From assembly GCA_907165065.1 (NCBI GenBank), contig OU015541.1, forward strand, positions 12,825,001-12,889,000: 64,000 nucleotides of DNA, read 5' to 3'. Position 1 is the first letter of the stretch. Each line of letters starts with the position of its first letter. The stretch is from Caprimulgus europaeus. Lineage: Eukaryota > Chordata > Aves > Caprimulgiformes > Caprimulgidae. Made by a program: the position numbers and the translations under genes. Below the pieces are notes generated by a model. It saw only the letters and a list, made by a program, of their open reading frames with translations, was not told the origin of the DNA and did no database searches. This document shows positions 32,401 through 45,245 of this stretch, one piece after another.

Positions 32401-35400
32401 GTAAGTAGAAAAATAAAATATCTCTTTTTTTAACTGAAATGAACACAAAATAAATAAATAAATAATCAAACCATAGCATCAGAGCATCATTAGTGAGTAT
32501 TTCATCAGAAACAACAGGTTGGTCTTCACCCATCACTAATGACAAGTGCTCTGCTGCAAAGTCTAATGCTGCAGGCTCACACAGGGGTACACTCTCAGTG
32601 TGATGTGCTAAGGGGTTAATTAATATTCTCTGTGATACATGATTAAATTTCTCCTAGAGGATCACTGTACCTCACATTTCCAGGACCATTTTTTATGTAC
32701 CCTTTTGAACAGGAACAAAATGACAATGGAACCCCTCTTCTGCTTCAGTAAGGTAAGGCAAGTAATGAAGGGAGCTGGTTTTTGCTAGACAATCAGGAGG
32801 TACAGCAATAACTCTTCTCAGCAGCTAGGAAGTTCTGGAGATATATTGTTTTCTTGAGTTATGTGAAATAAATCCCAGGGGGTAATTACAGAACAGAGAA
32901 ATAAGACATAAATCCTGTTTAATTGACAACAATGAGAAAAAGAAATGCAATAGAGTTTCATCCCTCCTCCTGTGCTCCCCATGTTGCTCTAAATGTCTTT
33001 GGGACATCTGGAAACCAGGAAGGGTCAGACCCAGAAATCAGCATCTCAACACGGATGGGGAATCTGCCTCAATGTAAAGCTCTTATGAGGAAAGCATCCA
33101 TCTCAATTCTCAGTAATGGGTTTACAAGGAAAACCAGCAGAGCAGAAAACTGATATCAGCCTTGACTGTCTCACTCTGGGACTCCTGACCCGCAGGAGTG
33201 GATTCGCATGAGCGACACAAGAGCTGTGCACTGCCGGCCTGAGCAGAAGGGAGGGATGGAGCCCCTGGTCCACCTGCACTAACCTGCTGCACTTCAAGTC
33301 CTCAGCTCCATGGTGCACACTCCCAAGTTTTCCAGCTGTGGAAATAGCTTTAGGCAGCAAAGGGTCTGAGAAGAAACAGCTAGAAATCTGTATGATTTTG
33401 CTGTCCAGTAATCAGCATTTCAAGGCAAACTTTAGAATATCCTATTTTCAGTTTCCCTTCATCAACCAGCTGGTAGGTGACTCAGTGCTCGAAGGGGAAG
33501 CATATCCTGGGAGCAGGACAGACAGCTCTGTTTATCCTTACTCACCTTTTTCCTTTAGGGGGGGAAAAAAATAACAAGAATGAAAGGGCCTGTAAATGCC
33601 ATGACTCCCTGAGCTGGCTGAGAGGTCTGAAGGTGGGCTCGGTGTCTTACACCAAACAGAGCATCTGTTCTCTGGCACTGACGTTTGAGAGGCAGTGCTG
33701 AGTGCTCCCTCGCTGCTCCTGGTACATGAGACAGGGAGTGGAGGGAAGCACGGAGCTGAGGACACAAGGCTGGAGCATCTGTCTGCATGGGCTTCACTGC
33801 TGCACTGGCTGCCAGTTGTTCAAGCCGTGCTTCATCTCACCTTGCTTGAGAAGCACAGGATGAATGATAGCAGGGACTAAGCTTATGTCCCACAGCACCA
33901 GTAAAATATGTCTCCACCTTGAGCTACAGAAGTTGCTCTCAATAACTGGGTTGTAGCCTTGGAGCTGAAGGAAATGGGATTGCAGTTATTAAACCAGTAT
34001 AATCCACTAAGACTGATTTGACACTAACCTGGCACAGAGAAGCAGCAAGATTGCACCAAGCCCTCTCCAAAGGCATCCAGGATTCAGTTTGCCTCCCTTC
34101 AAGCTGAGGGAGCAGAATCAGTCCAACTTGGAGGCAGAGACACCCAGTAAGGTCCCAGGTCCCAGCTGCTATGGCTGTTTGGTGGTGGCTTTCATTTTTG
34201 CTGGTGGTGATGCTTCTGTGAAGCTTCTTCATACATCCCCTGCTGAGGCATCTGTAAGCAAATCACCACTGGAGTGCACAGAGTGGTGTTCAGCCAATCT
34301 GTCCACGTATCTGTCATGATCTGAATCTGACCCTTCTGTTTACTGCTGTTTGTCTTAGGGATAGCTCTGCAAGCTGCTAGCTATGACAACCACTGTCCTG
34401 TCCTGCTGTCCAAGTGGACAAAGCAGAAAGGGCAGGGTGAGGAGGTGATCTCGCTGCTCTCCTACCCCAGGGAGCAGGCGTTCCCCACTCCCAGCTCCAC
34501 GTCTTCCTTCTCCCAGTTGACCTAAGCAGATTGGTCAGACACAACAGACATGAATGAGTGTTTCCATTGCTCCCAAGCAGGCACCTTTCACAGACATACA
34601 AAGCAAAAAAGTCCTTAAGATACATCACCATGGAAGCTGAAAGAAGACATAAAAGTCTGCTGATACCACCACTGGCCTTGAACCACTGGGACCCTGTAGA
34701 GCCCTCTACTCAACCTGCAGTGCACCAGTCCATGGGAAACCATCCAGGTTTAAATGACAATCCAGTACCAGATTCTCACAAATGTGTTTTATACCAGCCT
34801 GGCCCCAAGGACAGTTTACTAGAGAAGAAACTTCATAGTAGCAGTTAAGCTTCCCTGAATGTTACAGAGCTTTTCAGGCAGGGATCCAGCAGCATGCCCG
34901 AGCCATGCAGCATGCCCCACAGCCCTTGGTTACAGATGGGCACCCTGAGGCAAAGAGGCAGAAAGTTATTTGATTGATTGCACACAAATCATTTGAGAAC
35001 AGAACATGGTTTTCTGCATAGACCTATGAAGTACATAAGCCCTGGGATTGTTGTTCTTCATCAGGTCACTTTATATCCATTTTATACAGAATAATACCAA
35101 AGGCATGGACCACAACACTGATCGGTGGAGGGAATTAGTGATCACTGAATACAGATCTGAAAGTTACCACCTGAGTCTTCACGTCCATCCCTGGCAATCA
35201 CAGAAAATCATGTAATCAATCTTTTAAGTTCAGGAAGATTCACTAAGCATCCCCTCTGCTGCTACACCCCAATCTCACTGCTGTATCTCAGCCTAATGTT
35301 CTCCGCAGGAAAGGCCAAAAGCCTCAGGAAGGTGCAATGGACCACAAAGAAGCAGAGCAAAGGATGAAGGGCACCACCAGCACTGGAGCTCCTGTGGGCA

Positions 35401-35500
35401 GCATGGCTGTTGGAGACAGCCTTCCTTTGCCACTCAATGAAAAACCACAAAAGAGACTGAGATACCTGCTGTGCTCCCCACCCTGACACCTGACCAGACC
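29443..35500. other. Unique non-coding sequence with minor repeats
   Basis: This includes (GA)n at about 30279-30291, an (AAT)n run at about 30546-30560, (TC)n/poly-T at about 32267-32287 and a short (AAAT)n at about 32447-32464. A possible MIR-like relic lies at 34928-34995. Frames at 30.8-31.2 kb and 33.5-33.8 kb on the minus strand were inspected and resemble nothing known. Confidence 0.45.
34928..34995 (-). repeat. Possible MIR-like SINE relic
   Basis: TTACAGATGGG, CCCTGAGGCAAAGAGGC and GAAAGTTATTTG run in the order of the reverse complement of the MIR core region (ACAGATGGGGAAACTGAGGC, AGAGAGGTTAAGTGA). The copy is short and eroded. Confidence 0.4.
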
Positions 35501-35612
35501 AGAATAAAATGTTATCTTCTCTAATGCTTAATTCTGAAGTCAGAAGAATAAAGAACAGAGTTAAAAAATATAATAAGGTTAAAAAACTATGAATTAAGTA
35601 ACCAAGATGATC

Positions 35613-36118
35613 TGTCCTGAAACCATGACAATGAGAATACGAAGTCCTTAAAACTTAGACCACCAGATGCCTGCTGCAAGACCAGCCATTGTCTGATCAG
35701 GAACCACAACAGGGTATAAGCTTAAATAGTAACTTGATGGTAGCAGAAAGGATGAAGGTATGAAATCTAGTTACCTTAGATGATTATAATACTAAAAACC
35801 ACACCTCAAGGTGGAGATTTTATATGTAAATGTACAACCACTTGAGTATAGTGGAGGACCGCCCTAGTATAATGAGTTAAATCAAAATTAGGATGTGCTC
35901 AAACCAGCTTTTGTACAAGTAACCAATCAACTATTTTCATGTAATTTCTTCTTTGTTGTGGGTTTGTATAACTGACCCTGGATGTTTCGGAGAGGTGCTG
36001 GCTGTTGTTAAGTGCCTGGCACCCTACTCTGCAGACTAGCAATAAAGACAAATATCTCAACTCGGTGCGTTGATTGGTTCTGTGCACACTGGGTGAGGAA
36101 CCCGGATTTGGGACAACA
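35613..36118 (+). mobile_element. Solo LTR of a second ERV family (plus strand)
   Basis: This is an LTR-like unit on the plus strand with ordered promoter and polyadenylation signals: CCAAT at about 35922, a TATA-like TTTGTATAACTG at about 35963, and AATAAA at 36041-36046. A U5-like region then ends in TTTGGGACAACA at 36118. The proposed start TGTCCTG and end ACA give matching TGT...ACA termini. The sequence is unrelated to LTR-A, -B and -C. No primer-binding site or internal gene follows, so it appears to be a solo LTR. The right boundary is firmer than the left: AT-rich U3-like text continues leftward to about 35505, and no convincing target-site duplication was found. The class (ERVK-like) is suggested by the U5 end only. 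Confidence 0.6.
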
Positions 36119-38620
36119 GTTCCAGTCCTGTGCACTCTATGCTGACTCAACCCTGCTGGAATCCAACCTTTTTTTGGCCACAGCACAGCTGCATGTAGAG
36201 CTGTAGAGCAGAAGGTCACCCCACACAACCATGCCACACAGCTTGTCTTTGTGTCTGCGTCTCTGACCCAGCTGGCAGACAGGCCCTTCCCTCACGGAGA
36301 AGTAACCCAAGTATCAGTAAATCAGACTGTCACCACTGGTACCATACAGACATGGGAGCAGACTTCTTTCTGCAGGGCTGTGCAGAGAGGTGTTGGCAAC
36401 AGCTGCCACTTGTTTTTACTCCTTTACTGTAGGAGATTAACTTGAGGTGCGTAGGAAGAACAAAAACCAAATAGCAGGAGGAGGAAAACATCTGGAGCAG
36501 GAATTAGAGTGTGCCTCCCTTCTTTCTCTCCAATATACCTCTTCTCCACACACACTTTTTCTGTTTGATCACTGGATTTGAAACCATGAACTACATTTTG
36601 CATCCCTTTCACTGAAGTTAGTGAGACAATTCACAAGCTTTAGTGCTTCATGTGCAGGAATTCCAGCCCCAGCAAAAGCCTTGGAGCAAACAGGGCTGCT
36701 TCTCCCCCCTCTCTGTTTCTCCTTTTCATAGTGATATAGTGAGACCAGAACACTGTTGCTTACCAGTGGTGATACCAGCTCTCTCCTGCCTTTCCTATGA
36801 GGTCCCCAGTCCACTACATCCCAAGGGGATTAATTCTAGATTGCTGGGAGGAGGGAAGGGGAAAGGAAAGAAGATGAGAGTGTTGATTCTTTTTCTTCAC
36901 ATTTACATTTCAGACCTGGCATCAGCCACAAGATTAAAAAGAGGATCAAGTTCCCAATGCAGCTGCAGTTCCTCATGCAGCACCCCAGGGACAGATCTTT
37001 CTGCCTGTGAATGCTGGATGGAAATCCTACCCATTGCATTCAACTTAGGATCAGATCTGGGAGAGGATGGGCCTCAGGATTTTCATTCCAAACCATTGTC
37101 AACTTAAAACCATTCCTTTTCACCCTCATTTTTCTTTATATATTGCTGTACCTAGAGTGCACCAATGTAATTCTTTCTTCTTTTGTGACCAAATGCAAGT
37201 TTAATCTTCTGCTGATTCTTGCAGCATCCTCTTTCCCTCTCACTTTGCTCTCTCCCCCTCTTCCCTTTCATCTCAGCTTTATTCCGTTTTCTATTCCCTT
37301 TTCACTCTACTTTCCCCTATTTAGTGTATTGTGTGTGTCTTCCTTGGTGAGTGTCTAGTTCTGAAAGCAAACCCATGATGCTGTGTACGCTGGGAAGTTA
37401 TATTAGCCTGCATTCTGTTGGTAATACCAATGCTTTTAAAGAGACAGCCTTGTTAGGATTAAAGCAATTTGCATTGTATTACCCACATTTACATTCAAAT
37501 GCACTTATCTTCATTCTAAAACATAGGTGTATTTGGGAGCAGATTAACAGTATGTTTGTAAGTAGTTCAAAATACAGCAATCATAAAAATTCCAGCAGCT
37601 TTGGGAAATAATCTTGCTAGCTGTCGCTGCCTGGGCTCTGCACTTGTCTCTACATCAGAGGTCCCAAACTCTCTGGGATAATGGAACAAGCCATTTAGAA
37701 GAGCTGTCACAGTGGTGGATCCTATGATTTCCAGTGAATTAAGCAGAGTGACTTAAATTTGATTATCTATCTCTCAGTTAGTGCACCTAAAAATGGCTGG
37801 AAAAAAGTTATCCAGCATCCAAATCCAACCACTTTGTGAATCTAGTTTTAAAAAATGCTTGACAAAAGTAAAGCTTTTGTTACTGCCTTTATATATCCTT
37901 CTTCCATTCCTAGGACATGGAGCTTACAATGTCCATTACCTGGTTTAGGTGTTTGTGTTTATATGTAACAACCAAAGTCTTTGAAAAGAACAACAGCAGC
38001 AGCAACAACAAGAGACAGTGAGGCCAATTTTCTAGATATTATCATTCATCAGATTTTGTACAAGCAAAAAGAGACAATTACATCTAAATTTAAATCTAGC
38101 CTCAGCACCCCAGACAAGCTGTAATTCCTTTTGAGCATCCCCTGATAATGCATCTCTATCTAAGCCCTGGACACACAAATTTAAACAAAGAACAGGTTTG
38201 GGGCATCCCCAAAATAGACAAGGCAGCACAATCAATGTTATTCCCTGCACAGGGCCCTAGAAGTTTAACATGTGGAACTTCTAAGCAGAACCTGGTAGGC
38301 TTGCACGAGTCCTGTCTTAGCTTGGTGGGAGCCCAGCGTGGGGAGTCAGACAGCATGGCTGGTTTCTCCTGTTTGAGGTCATCTCTGAGACTGGCTACAG
38401 TCAATTAAATTGTCTTGCTGAGGAGTGGAAAGGTGACAGCTCTTGTCTTTGCTGCTCAACACCTTTCCAGCCAGATGCTGAGAGGACAAAAAAAGTCAGA
38501 GAAGAGAGTCCAGTGAGTGTGTCTACATGAAGAAACTGGACCACAAATGCTCAGAGGTCCATTCCTGCAGCTCCCTCTTGTATGATGCATCAGAGACACA
38601 ATCACCCAAACAATGGCTGG
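36119..38620. other. Unique non-coding sequence
   Basis: A pyrimidine-rich stretch lies at 37230-37320 (TCTCCCCCTCTTCCC and similar) and a CAGCAGCAGCAACAAC run at about 37991-38010. No gene or mobile element was recognised. Confidence 0.5.
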
Positions 38621-38623
38621 GGT

Positions 38624-38625
<2 letters not shown>

Positions 38626-38654
<29 letters not shown>
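38626..38654. repeat. (AC)14 dinucleotide microsatellite
   Basis: An uninterrupted AC repeat of 29 bp, followed by TACACTGG. It underlies the Thr-His and Cys-Val runs in overlapping short frames. Confidence 0.95.
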
Positions 38655-38659
<5 letters not shown>

Positions 38660-40317
38660 TGGAAAGTACTATGGGATGGGAAGCAGAAAATAGAAAAGGA
38701 GAAAGTTGGAGCATAACCAATTTCAAAATGAGATGGATGGTGCTCTCTGCTTGTGCAAGACAGAAAGAAAAAATATCAAAGATTAATTTGTGACGGCCCA
38801 GCAGGAGCTGTGCATGCTAGGGATTGTGGAGGAAATAAAGCATACAAAAATACAGTTGGACTGTGATATGAGAAAGCCAATAAATCAAAGCACATTAGCA
38901 AATATCAGATGTATGAATAAATTGACAGAGCCGTTACTTTATACCAGTTTCATGTAGTTGAATGCAGATTGAGCAAAGTTCATTTCTACAAGGGATTTGC
39001 TGGTCACCAAGTTTAAGTCACACAAGTTTTCCTGAGGAAAAAAAGAAGAAAAAAAACCATCTTTCACCTCTTATCCGCCTGACTGACTAAAAATGTGATT
39101 GTTTATATGAAACTATATAAACCTAGATAATAAATCCTACTCCAGAGTCACTTTTTTCAGGTTCAGTGAATAAAAATACTCCCCCAGGATCTCAGGCTGG
39201 TCTTTTCCCCATCACCCCAGTGTGCCTTCAGGAGAGCACACACTTGCCCAGGCAAGTGGGCAGCAACATAGGGAGGTACAGAACCTGCATCATTAGAGAC
39301 ACCCAAGAACATGTTACTTGTGAGCTATGGGGATACATGAATAAGTGAGAGTGTGAAGCTGTTGGCAGGCAGAGAGAGGACATGTTTGAAGCTCATATTC
39401 CTCCCCAATATAATGAACAACTTCCAGGTGCTGTAATCAGGTGGTGGACCCACAGTGCACTGGAGCAAGAGGTGACAGAGAGGTGCTTATGATTCTGAAG
39501 GCAGTGCAGAAACAGGATGCTCCCAATCATGGCTGAAAGAGATAAAACTATGTTTTGTTCAATTTTCTGTTGAATACACAACTGTTTAAAGCATAGTTGT
39601 GTGGCATCCACATGGAGAAGCAGGGTTTTACAGAATCTTTTTTCTACTAGCAGAAATACCACAGAGACAACACAAAATAAAGCACTCTGAAGTCTCTGTC
39701 CTGTCCTTTCATATTATCATTTACATAAGGTTGAATTTTTTTCCACAACTGCTGACTGTCTTCTTCTGGGAGTTCTTTTAATTACACTTATAATATTATT
39801 TCAGGAGGAGCATTATCACTCCTATACTACAAAATTACTTGATCAAAAAAATCTGTTTCCATTCTCCATAGGCTCCAGCAATAAAGAGGAGATGGACCAT
39901 CCATGCCCTCTTCAACCTGGATGCAAGACAAAAAGAGTGAAAAACCTGTGATCTCCCAGCTGTTCTCTTGATAATTATTTTAACAACGATAACAAATGGG
40001 AACTTGTGGAAAAGGGATTGTTTTGTCTTCTGGGGGAGGAAAAAGGTTTAGGTTTGTTACTTCTTGGATTCATTTTGTAAACTCCAAGGTATCAGAAATT
40101 GGTAATCACTTCTGAAAATCTTAGTTTTGAATTCCAGCCAAAGCACCTCCAAGGGAAGCACTCTGCAAGCAGGACAAGGAGAAGTACTGGGAAGTCTTGC
40201 TGGTTTGTTAGGAATCATGAGGTGCTCTATAGCCTTGTCCCAAAATGCTATAGAAGAGAGGCTCAGAGGTCAGGGAACTACATTGGGACTCGGGAACAAT
40301 TTCCAACTCATGTAATT
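38655..40317. other. Unique non-coding sequence
   Basis: An A-rich run (GGAAAAAAAGAAGAAAAAAAA type) lies at about 39035-39056. Nothing else was recognised. Confidence 0.5.
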
Positions 40318-40440
40318 TGAGACAAGTTACTCAGGCCCACTGTGCCTCAGTTTCCCTTTGCAGAGCTGTTCCAGGGACAACTAAGCAGCTTATGAGCTGT
40401 TCAAATGAAATATTTATAATATTGATATTGATAAATATTG
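40318..40440 (+). repeat. MIR-like ancient SINE relic
   Basis: ACAAGTTACTCAGGCCC, then CTGTGCCTCAGTTTCCC, then AATGAAATATTTATAAT match, in order, the MIR core and tail pattern (CAAGTTACTTAACC, CTGTGCCTCAGTTTCC, AATGAGATAAT). This is the clearest tRNA-derived SINE remnant in the window. It runs into an AT-rich ATTGATA repeat ending near 40460. Confidence 0.6.
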
Positions 40441-40460
40441 ATTTATGTATTGATAAATAC

Positions 40461-42738
40461 CACCTAAGAAGTTAATCAGAAGCTTCACTGTAGCTCTATA
40501 TGTTGATGCAATTGCAGAACACCAACATATCTCTAAATTAGAAAAAAAACACTTTCCTCCTTCCTAGAACGTCACTGAAGGGCATTTCAGGACCTCCCTC
40601 TACAACAGGACCTGGCACCTAGAGACAGACAGAGCTGGCACAGTTCAGATCTGGAAGCAACATTCCATGACATCATAATGGCTAAAGAAACCCCAGGATT
40701 TCAACCCAACGTTGTAGGGATAATAAGGAAATATTTTTTTACCTGTACACAAAATGCAGGTGATTGGTACTGTCAGCAAAAAGCAGCTGTGAACATATCA
40801 CTCCAGGGGGTTATATCTATTTTTTGAGGGTCTGGTCAAAAGCCTGAGAAAGCCATCAAGAGCTCCCCAGGGCACAGAGTCATCTCACATAACATTGGCC
40901 TCTTAAGCAGTTCACTTAAGTCACCTTGGCTCCTTCAGCAATTAACAAGACCTACTGGGACATGCTCATGCTCTCTCAGCATCAGAGAACTGGCTTGAAG
41001 CCGATGCCAGACCAAAGGCTTACCTGGAGTTTGGAGACATCTCTCATGCAGGCTCTGGACATCAAGATGTCTTTGCCATTCTAGGCCATTCCTGTGAAAA
41101 AGATGAGAAAATAAGAACTCTGAGCAAGAATATAACAAATTTCCCTTTCCCAGCTATGTGGAACACATGGGAAGCTGAGTTGCCTGGAGCAAGCTGGTTA
41201 GATTTGGTGCCCACTAAAAGCAGGGAGCTTCAGGAAAAGCAGCAGTTCCATATATTTATATCTAATAATTCCTTTTAACACTGATGTCCAGCACAGAAAA
41301 TAATCAGACACTTTATTGTGCTTTAAAACAAATTTTGGTAGGATTCCCATGTAAGTGCTTCCTAAGAGCAGGTTCAGTTTGTATTTAACACTACTTCTAG
41401 GTTGAATTTGTTTTCCAGGATGCTGTTGCAGCCCATTTGGTTCCCAGGCCATGTATAAGAACTCACCTCTGAGTCCTGTGGCCACATCTGACACAAAATA
41501 GTGCAATGCTAGAGGTTGGAGAATTACTCAGCTGAGATGAGCATCCCTTTCATTTGTGAAGAACCATCACATTTCAGGTGTGAAGCACTCATTAAAACCT
41601 CTTTCTTCTGTTCCTATTTACCACTTGCCCCATGCCATTTAACTAGCTGGCAGTGAGAAATGACCTTTAATACCCTGAGTGGAGTCTTCTCCTTGGAGGT
41701 CAATAAACAGCAAGTGGGAACACACAGACTTAGACCAAGACCCTACCAGATTCAAGGCAAATCATCTCCCAGAAGGGCTGAACCATCGCCCCAGCCAGGA
41801 GCTCCCATCCAGCCATTACAAGGCCACTTTTATTAGAAGAGCTGGTAGCCCTGAGTGATAAGGAGCACTGTCACACATCAGTAGGGCTTGGAAGTGCTCC
41901 CTTGGGAAGGCAACTGTTCACTTACACGACAGTCCTGGTTTATTACTGCTTCCTCACCCTTGTTTTATTTCTCTCTAAAGCACCACTTCAGCCTTTAGAA
42001 CAAACAAGTATATTTTTAAAATAGCCAGCACACTTTGCCCTCACCCACTCGCTCTCATTTGTTGTGCTGTAAACTTTGCAGACCGTTAGTCATTTCCCCA
42101 GAGAAGATGGAATTCCCACTTTCAAATGTTTTCTGTTTCTTTGCTGGACTTATGGCTGCGTGGACAAAATTGCTTCAAGACCTGGGACCTTACAGCATAA
42201 GCAGGGGTTGGGCAGAGAGGGGAAAGCTGTTCAGATGTGAAGGACTACTGAGCACATAGGAAAATCTAAGGTGCCACCCACTATATCACCTTGGGTGGAG
42301 CCAATGACCTTTTCATGGGCCAGGGCATCCCTTCATTCACTGCAGTTTAAGGAGATGTGTCAGATGCTCATGATTGCTCAACCTATACCCTTTCCCTGGC
42401 AGCTGTGGTTTTTCTCTTCTCAGTTTTGTACCTGCAATTCGAATTTTAGTCTCTAGTATCTCCCACTACCTTCAGTGAACCCTACTCACCTGGACACCAG
42501 GGAGGCTGGCCTCAGGTTGTCTTCTTCTGATGCTCAGCAAGGCACTGGCACTACCAGAGCCACAGATGCTGTTTTAACTGAAATCATTGCTCTCTCCACC
42601 TGGACACATGAGGTGACCCCAGCTGTGGTTATCACAGCCCAGCTCAAAAAGTTTTGCTTATCCATTAACCACTCTGCAGGGGAGAGGTTGGGTCTGGTCC
42701 TGGTGGTCCTGAAAACATCAAAGTCCTTTATTAGCAGC
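40461..42738. other. Unique non-coding sequence
   Basis: No mobile element, RNA gene or exon was recognised. Confidence 0.5.
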
Positions 42739-42820
42739 AAATAAAATAAAGTAAAATAAAATAAAGTAAAATAAAAAAATAAAGTAAAATAAAGTAAAAT
42801 AAAATAAAATAAAATTAAAG
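42739..42820. repeat. Composite AAAAT/AAAGT microsatellite
   Basis: This is an A-rich array mixing AAAAT and AAAGT pentamers, partly alternating so that ATAAAGTAAA recurs with a period of 10. It is interrupted once by a run of seven A (near 42773). It follows unique sequence directly and no LINE or SINE body is attached. Confidence 0.9.
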
Positions 42821-43538
42821 TATCAGCTTTTGAAAAAAGGGAAATCTGCCTTTTTTAATGTTTTGATTAAAAAAAAAAAAACAAGTTCATTTGCCAGCTA
42901 AGGACACTGTTCTCAGTACCACAATATGTACTGTCCTCTTTATAGGACATTGATCTCCCTATTTTAAATCATACACACTTTATAGGTTAATGAAAAAAAA
43001 TAATGTTCTTTTCAAAGACTGTTTCACAGGGACTTCTCTTTTGCTAGAAATGAACTTTACAAATTCCAAACCCCATGTAGGCATTACCCACAGAGGGAGG
43101 GACCGTTGCAGGGCAACCCCACAAAGAGAAGATGAAGACTATAAGTGACCCCAAGCACCAAGGATATTCCAGTACTGTGGAATCACAAGTGTCTTCACTC
43201 CCATAAAGTCTTAACTCAAGGCTGACTACTTAACACTAAGACATGCTTTGAACAAAATGGTTCTGGGCCCCAGCTCCTAACCAACTTCCAGTTGTGGCTT
43301 AGAATATTCTGCTTTTCTATAGCACTCTCTTTTCTATTAAGCCAAAAAAAACCCATTTTCATTCTCTGTCCTAAATGGTTTATCATCCTTCTAAGTGGTC
43401 TTTCATAATTGCTGTGGTTCCTCTTAGCTGTGGTCCAGAGGGAAGATAACCAATTCTTGTATATTTTTAGTGTAAATCAAGAGTAATCCCCCTGAAGTCA
43501 AGAGTGCATAAAAGCAAAGTGAGAAGACAATTAAGTCC
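42821..43538. other. Unique non-coding sequence
   Basis: Poly-A at about 42869-42881 is the only simple-sequence feature. Confidence 0.5.
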
Positions 43539-43539
43539 T

Positions 43540-43640
43540 GCTGTTTTCAAAGTGCTTTGTAATCTCTGGGAATAGAAAGGTACTATATAAATCCAAGATA
43601 TTATTATATTATTTATTAGTATATAATAAATCAATTTAAC
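43540..43640 (+). repeat. Ancient SINE/LINE tail (L3 or AmnSINE-like)
   Basis: AAAGTGCTTTGTAATCTCTGG, then GAAAGGTACTATATAAATCC, then ATTATTATATTATTTATT follows the common old amniote repeat ending of the type GCGCTTTGAGATC...GAAAGGCGCTATATAAAT...(ATT)n. The exact family cannot be resolved by eye. Confidence 0.55.
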
Positions 43641-45048
43641 ATAGTAATGCATGTACTAAGTCTGAACACTAGGCACAGGTCAGGAGGTTCTCCATATGTC
43701 TATTTTCTCTCTCTCTAGAGAGCTCTATCTTGTATAAGAATAAATGAGTAGTGAAGTAAAAATGTGTAAGGGCTAATAAAAACAAGCTGGTTTTTAGCCC
43801 TTATAACTGAACAGTTTGTTTCAATGGCATCTTCACTTAATACTTCCATTTTTTTTCTTCCTTTGCAAGTCCACAGAGTAATGACAGGCTACAACAGAAA
43901 GCTGCAGCACTAATTTCAGAATGCCTGAGTCAGCCACTTATCTTCATTTATCCTCTTCTGCTGGAATCTTGGTAAAAAAAAAAAAAAAAGGAAAGAAAAA
44001 AAACAACCACAAAACAAAACAAAAAAACACTGCAATTTCATAATCCTAAAATAAATAGGTCCATCATCCTCATGTTTTTCTGGAAATTAAACAGTGTTAC
44101 ACTATTCTCCTGCAATTTCTTATTACTGCCTTTATCCCTAGCTACGTTTAGTGCCGGTAGTCATAGTTAAAGCAGTAAGAGCTCATGTTTAGTGACTAAA
44201 TTATGCTTTATTTAAAGATGATAGAATGTCAAACACAACACACCTTTCCTTCCACAGTAGCTTGCAGCTTGTGGTTTGTCCTTGTGGTGTCGAGTCTTGT
44301 TTTCCAGTGGAGAGATCCACACATTAATTCTGTTTTCTTATAGAATAATAAGCATTCAGCCCAGGACTTCCTAAAAGCTCTTTAATTAGCAGCAGATGCT
44401 ATGGATATGTCTGTGTGTCATTGCCCTAAGGTGGCTGTAACCCTTCCATCATGCTAACTGTATGGGAAGCAGGAGTTTGAGAATTAAGATCTTCTAGCTC
44501 AGAACCACAAATGCAAATCTTACTGGAGTGGCTAGTGAGCCTAGGAGAATAAACTCTTCTAAAATAGGAACCAGACCTTTGCTTGGCCTCAGGCAATGTC
44601 TGTGGATGGTGGCTCCAGCTACAACCACAGCTTGAAGAGCATACAGCTACAGACAACGGTCATGCAATGGGTGATCAAGGCTCTGCATGGATGTGCAGTG
44701 GTGGCCACCATCTCCTGGCTGCACAGACGTCACCACTGGGACATTGATACCTCCTTTGCTATTAGGAGACTGAGGTTTCAATATGCACTGAAGCTCTGAT
44801 CTCTGCTCTACAGTTGCTTTCTTCAAGGTACATCTGCTGGGTGACATGGGAGAAGTAGCATTGTCCACTGATGGATTCAGGCAGTTCTGTGCCTGGCTGA
44901 CAGGAATGTGTAGGGTGAGGAAATAATCCCTCCTTACCTACAACAGGTTACCAGCAGAACTGCAGCCGTTTTTCTTGTGTTGGTTATGTTGCTCAGGACA
45001 GCGAGCTGGCAAAAATTCAGTCACCACAGACATACCCTGCTTTTCTCA
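43641..45048. other. Unique non-coding sequence
   Basis: An A-rich tract with C interruptions lies at 43974-44030 (for example CAAAACAAAACAAAAAAAC). No gene was recognised. Overlapping frames at 44.4-44.9 kb on both strands look random. Confidence 0.5.
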
Positions 45049-45049
45049 T

Positions 45050-45245
45050 CAGCACCTGGGCTGGACAGGAGCTCTGGAGGTCCCTGGTCCAGCACGCTGC
45101 ATAGAGCAGGTCAAACCAGTGCATGTTGCTCAGAGACTTGTTGGCTGAAGTTTGGTTTTCAAAACTTCCTGACTACCTTGGTGTCCTCTGCAGGACTCAC
45201 ACCGCTGCCTCAATGCTGTTCTCAGACTCTAGAGAATACCGGACA
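45050..45245 (-). mobile_element. Degraded CR1 LINE fragment
   Basis: Plus-strand text GGAGGTCCCTGGTCCAGC, GAGCAGGTCAAACCAG and GTTGCTCAGAGACTTGTTGG, followed by GCCTCAATGCTGTTCTCAG, follows the reverse complement of avian CR1 pol near its C-terminus (GAGGTCCCTGATCC, GTTGCTCAGGACTTGTCC). The similarity is recalled and weakens towards the right end. Confidence 0.5.

Noticed and set aside
36643-37107. 154-codon plus-strand frame with a Ser/Cys-rich stretch
   Set aside because: No signal peptide, domain or cysteine spacing of a known family was seen. It is most likely chance.
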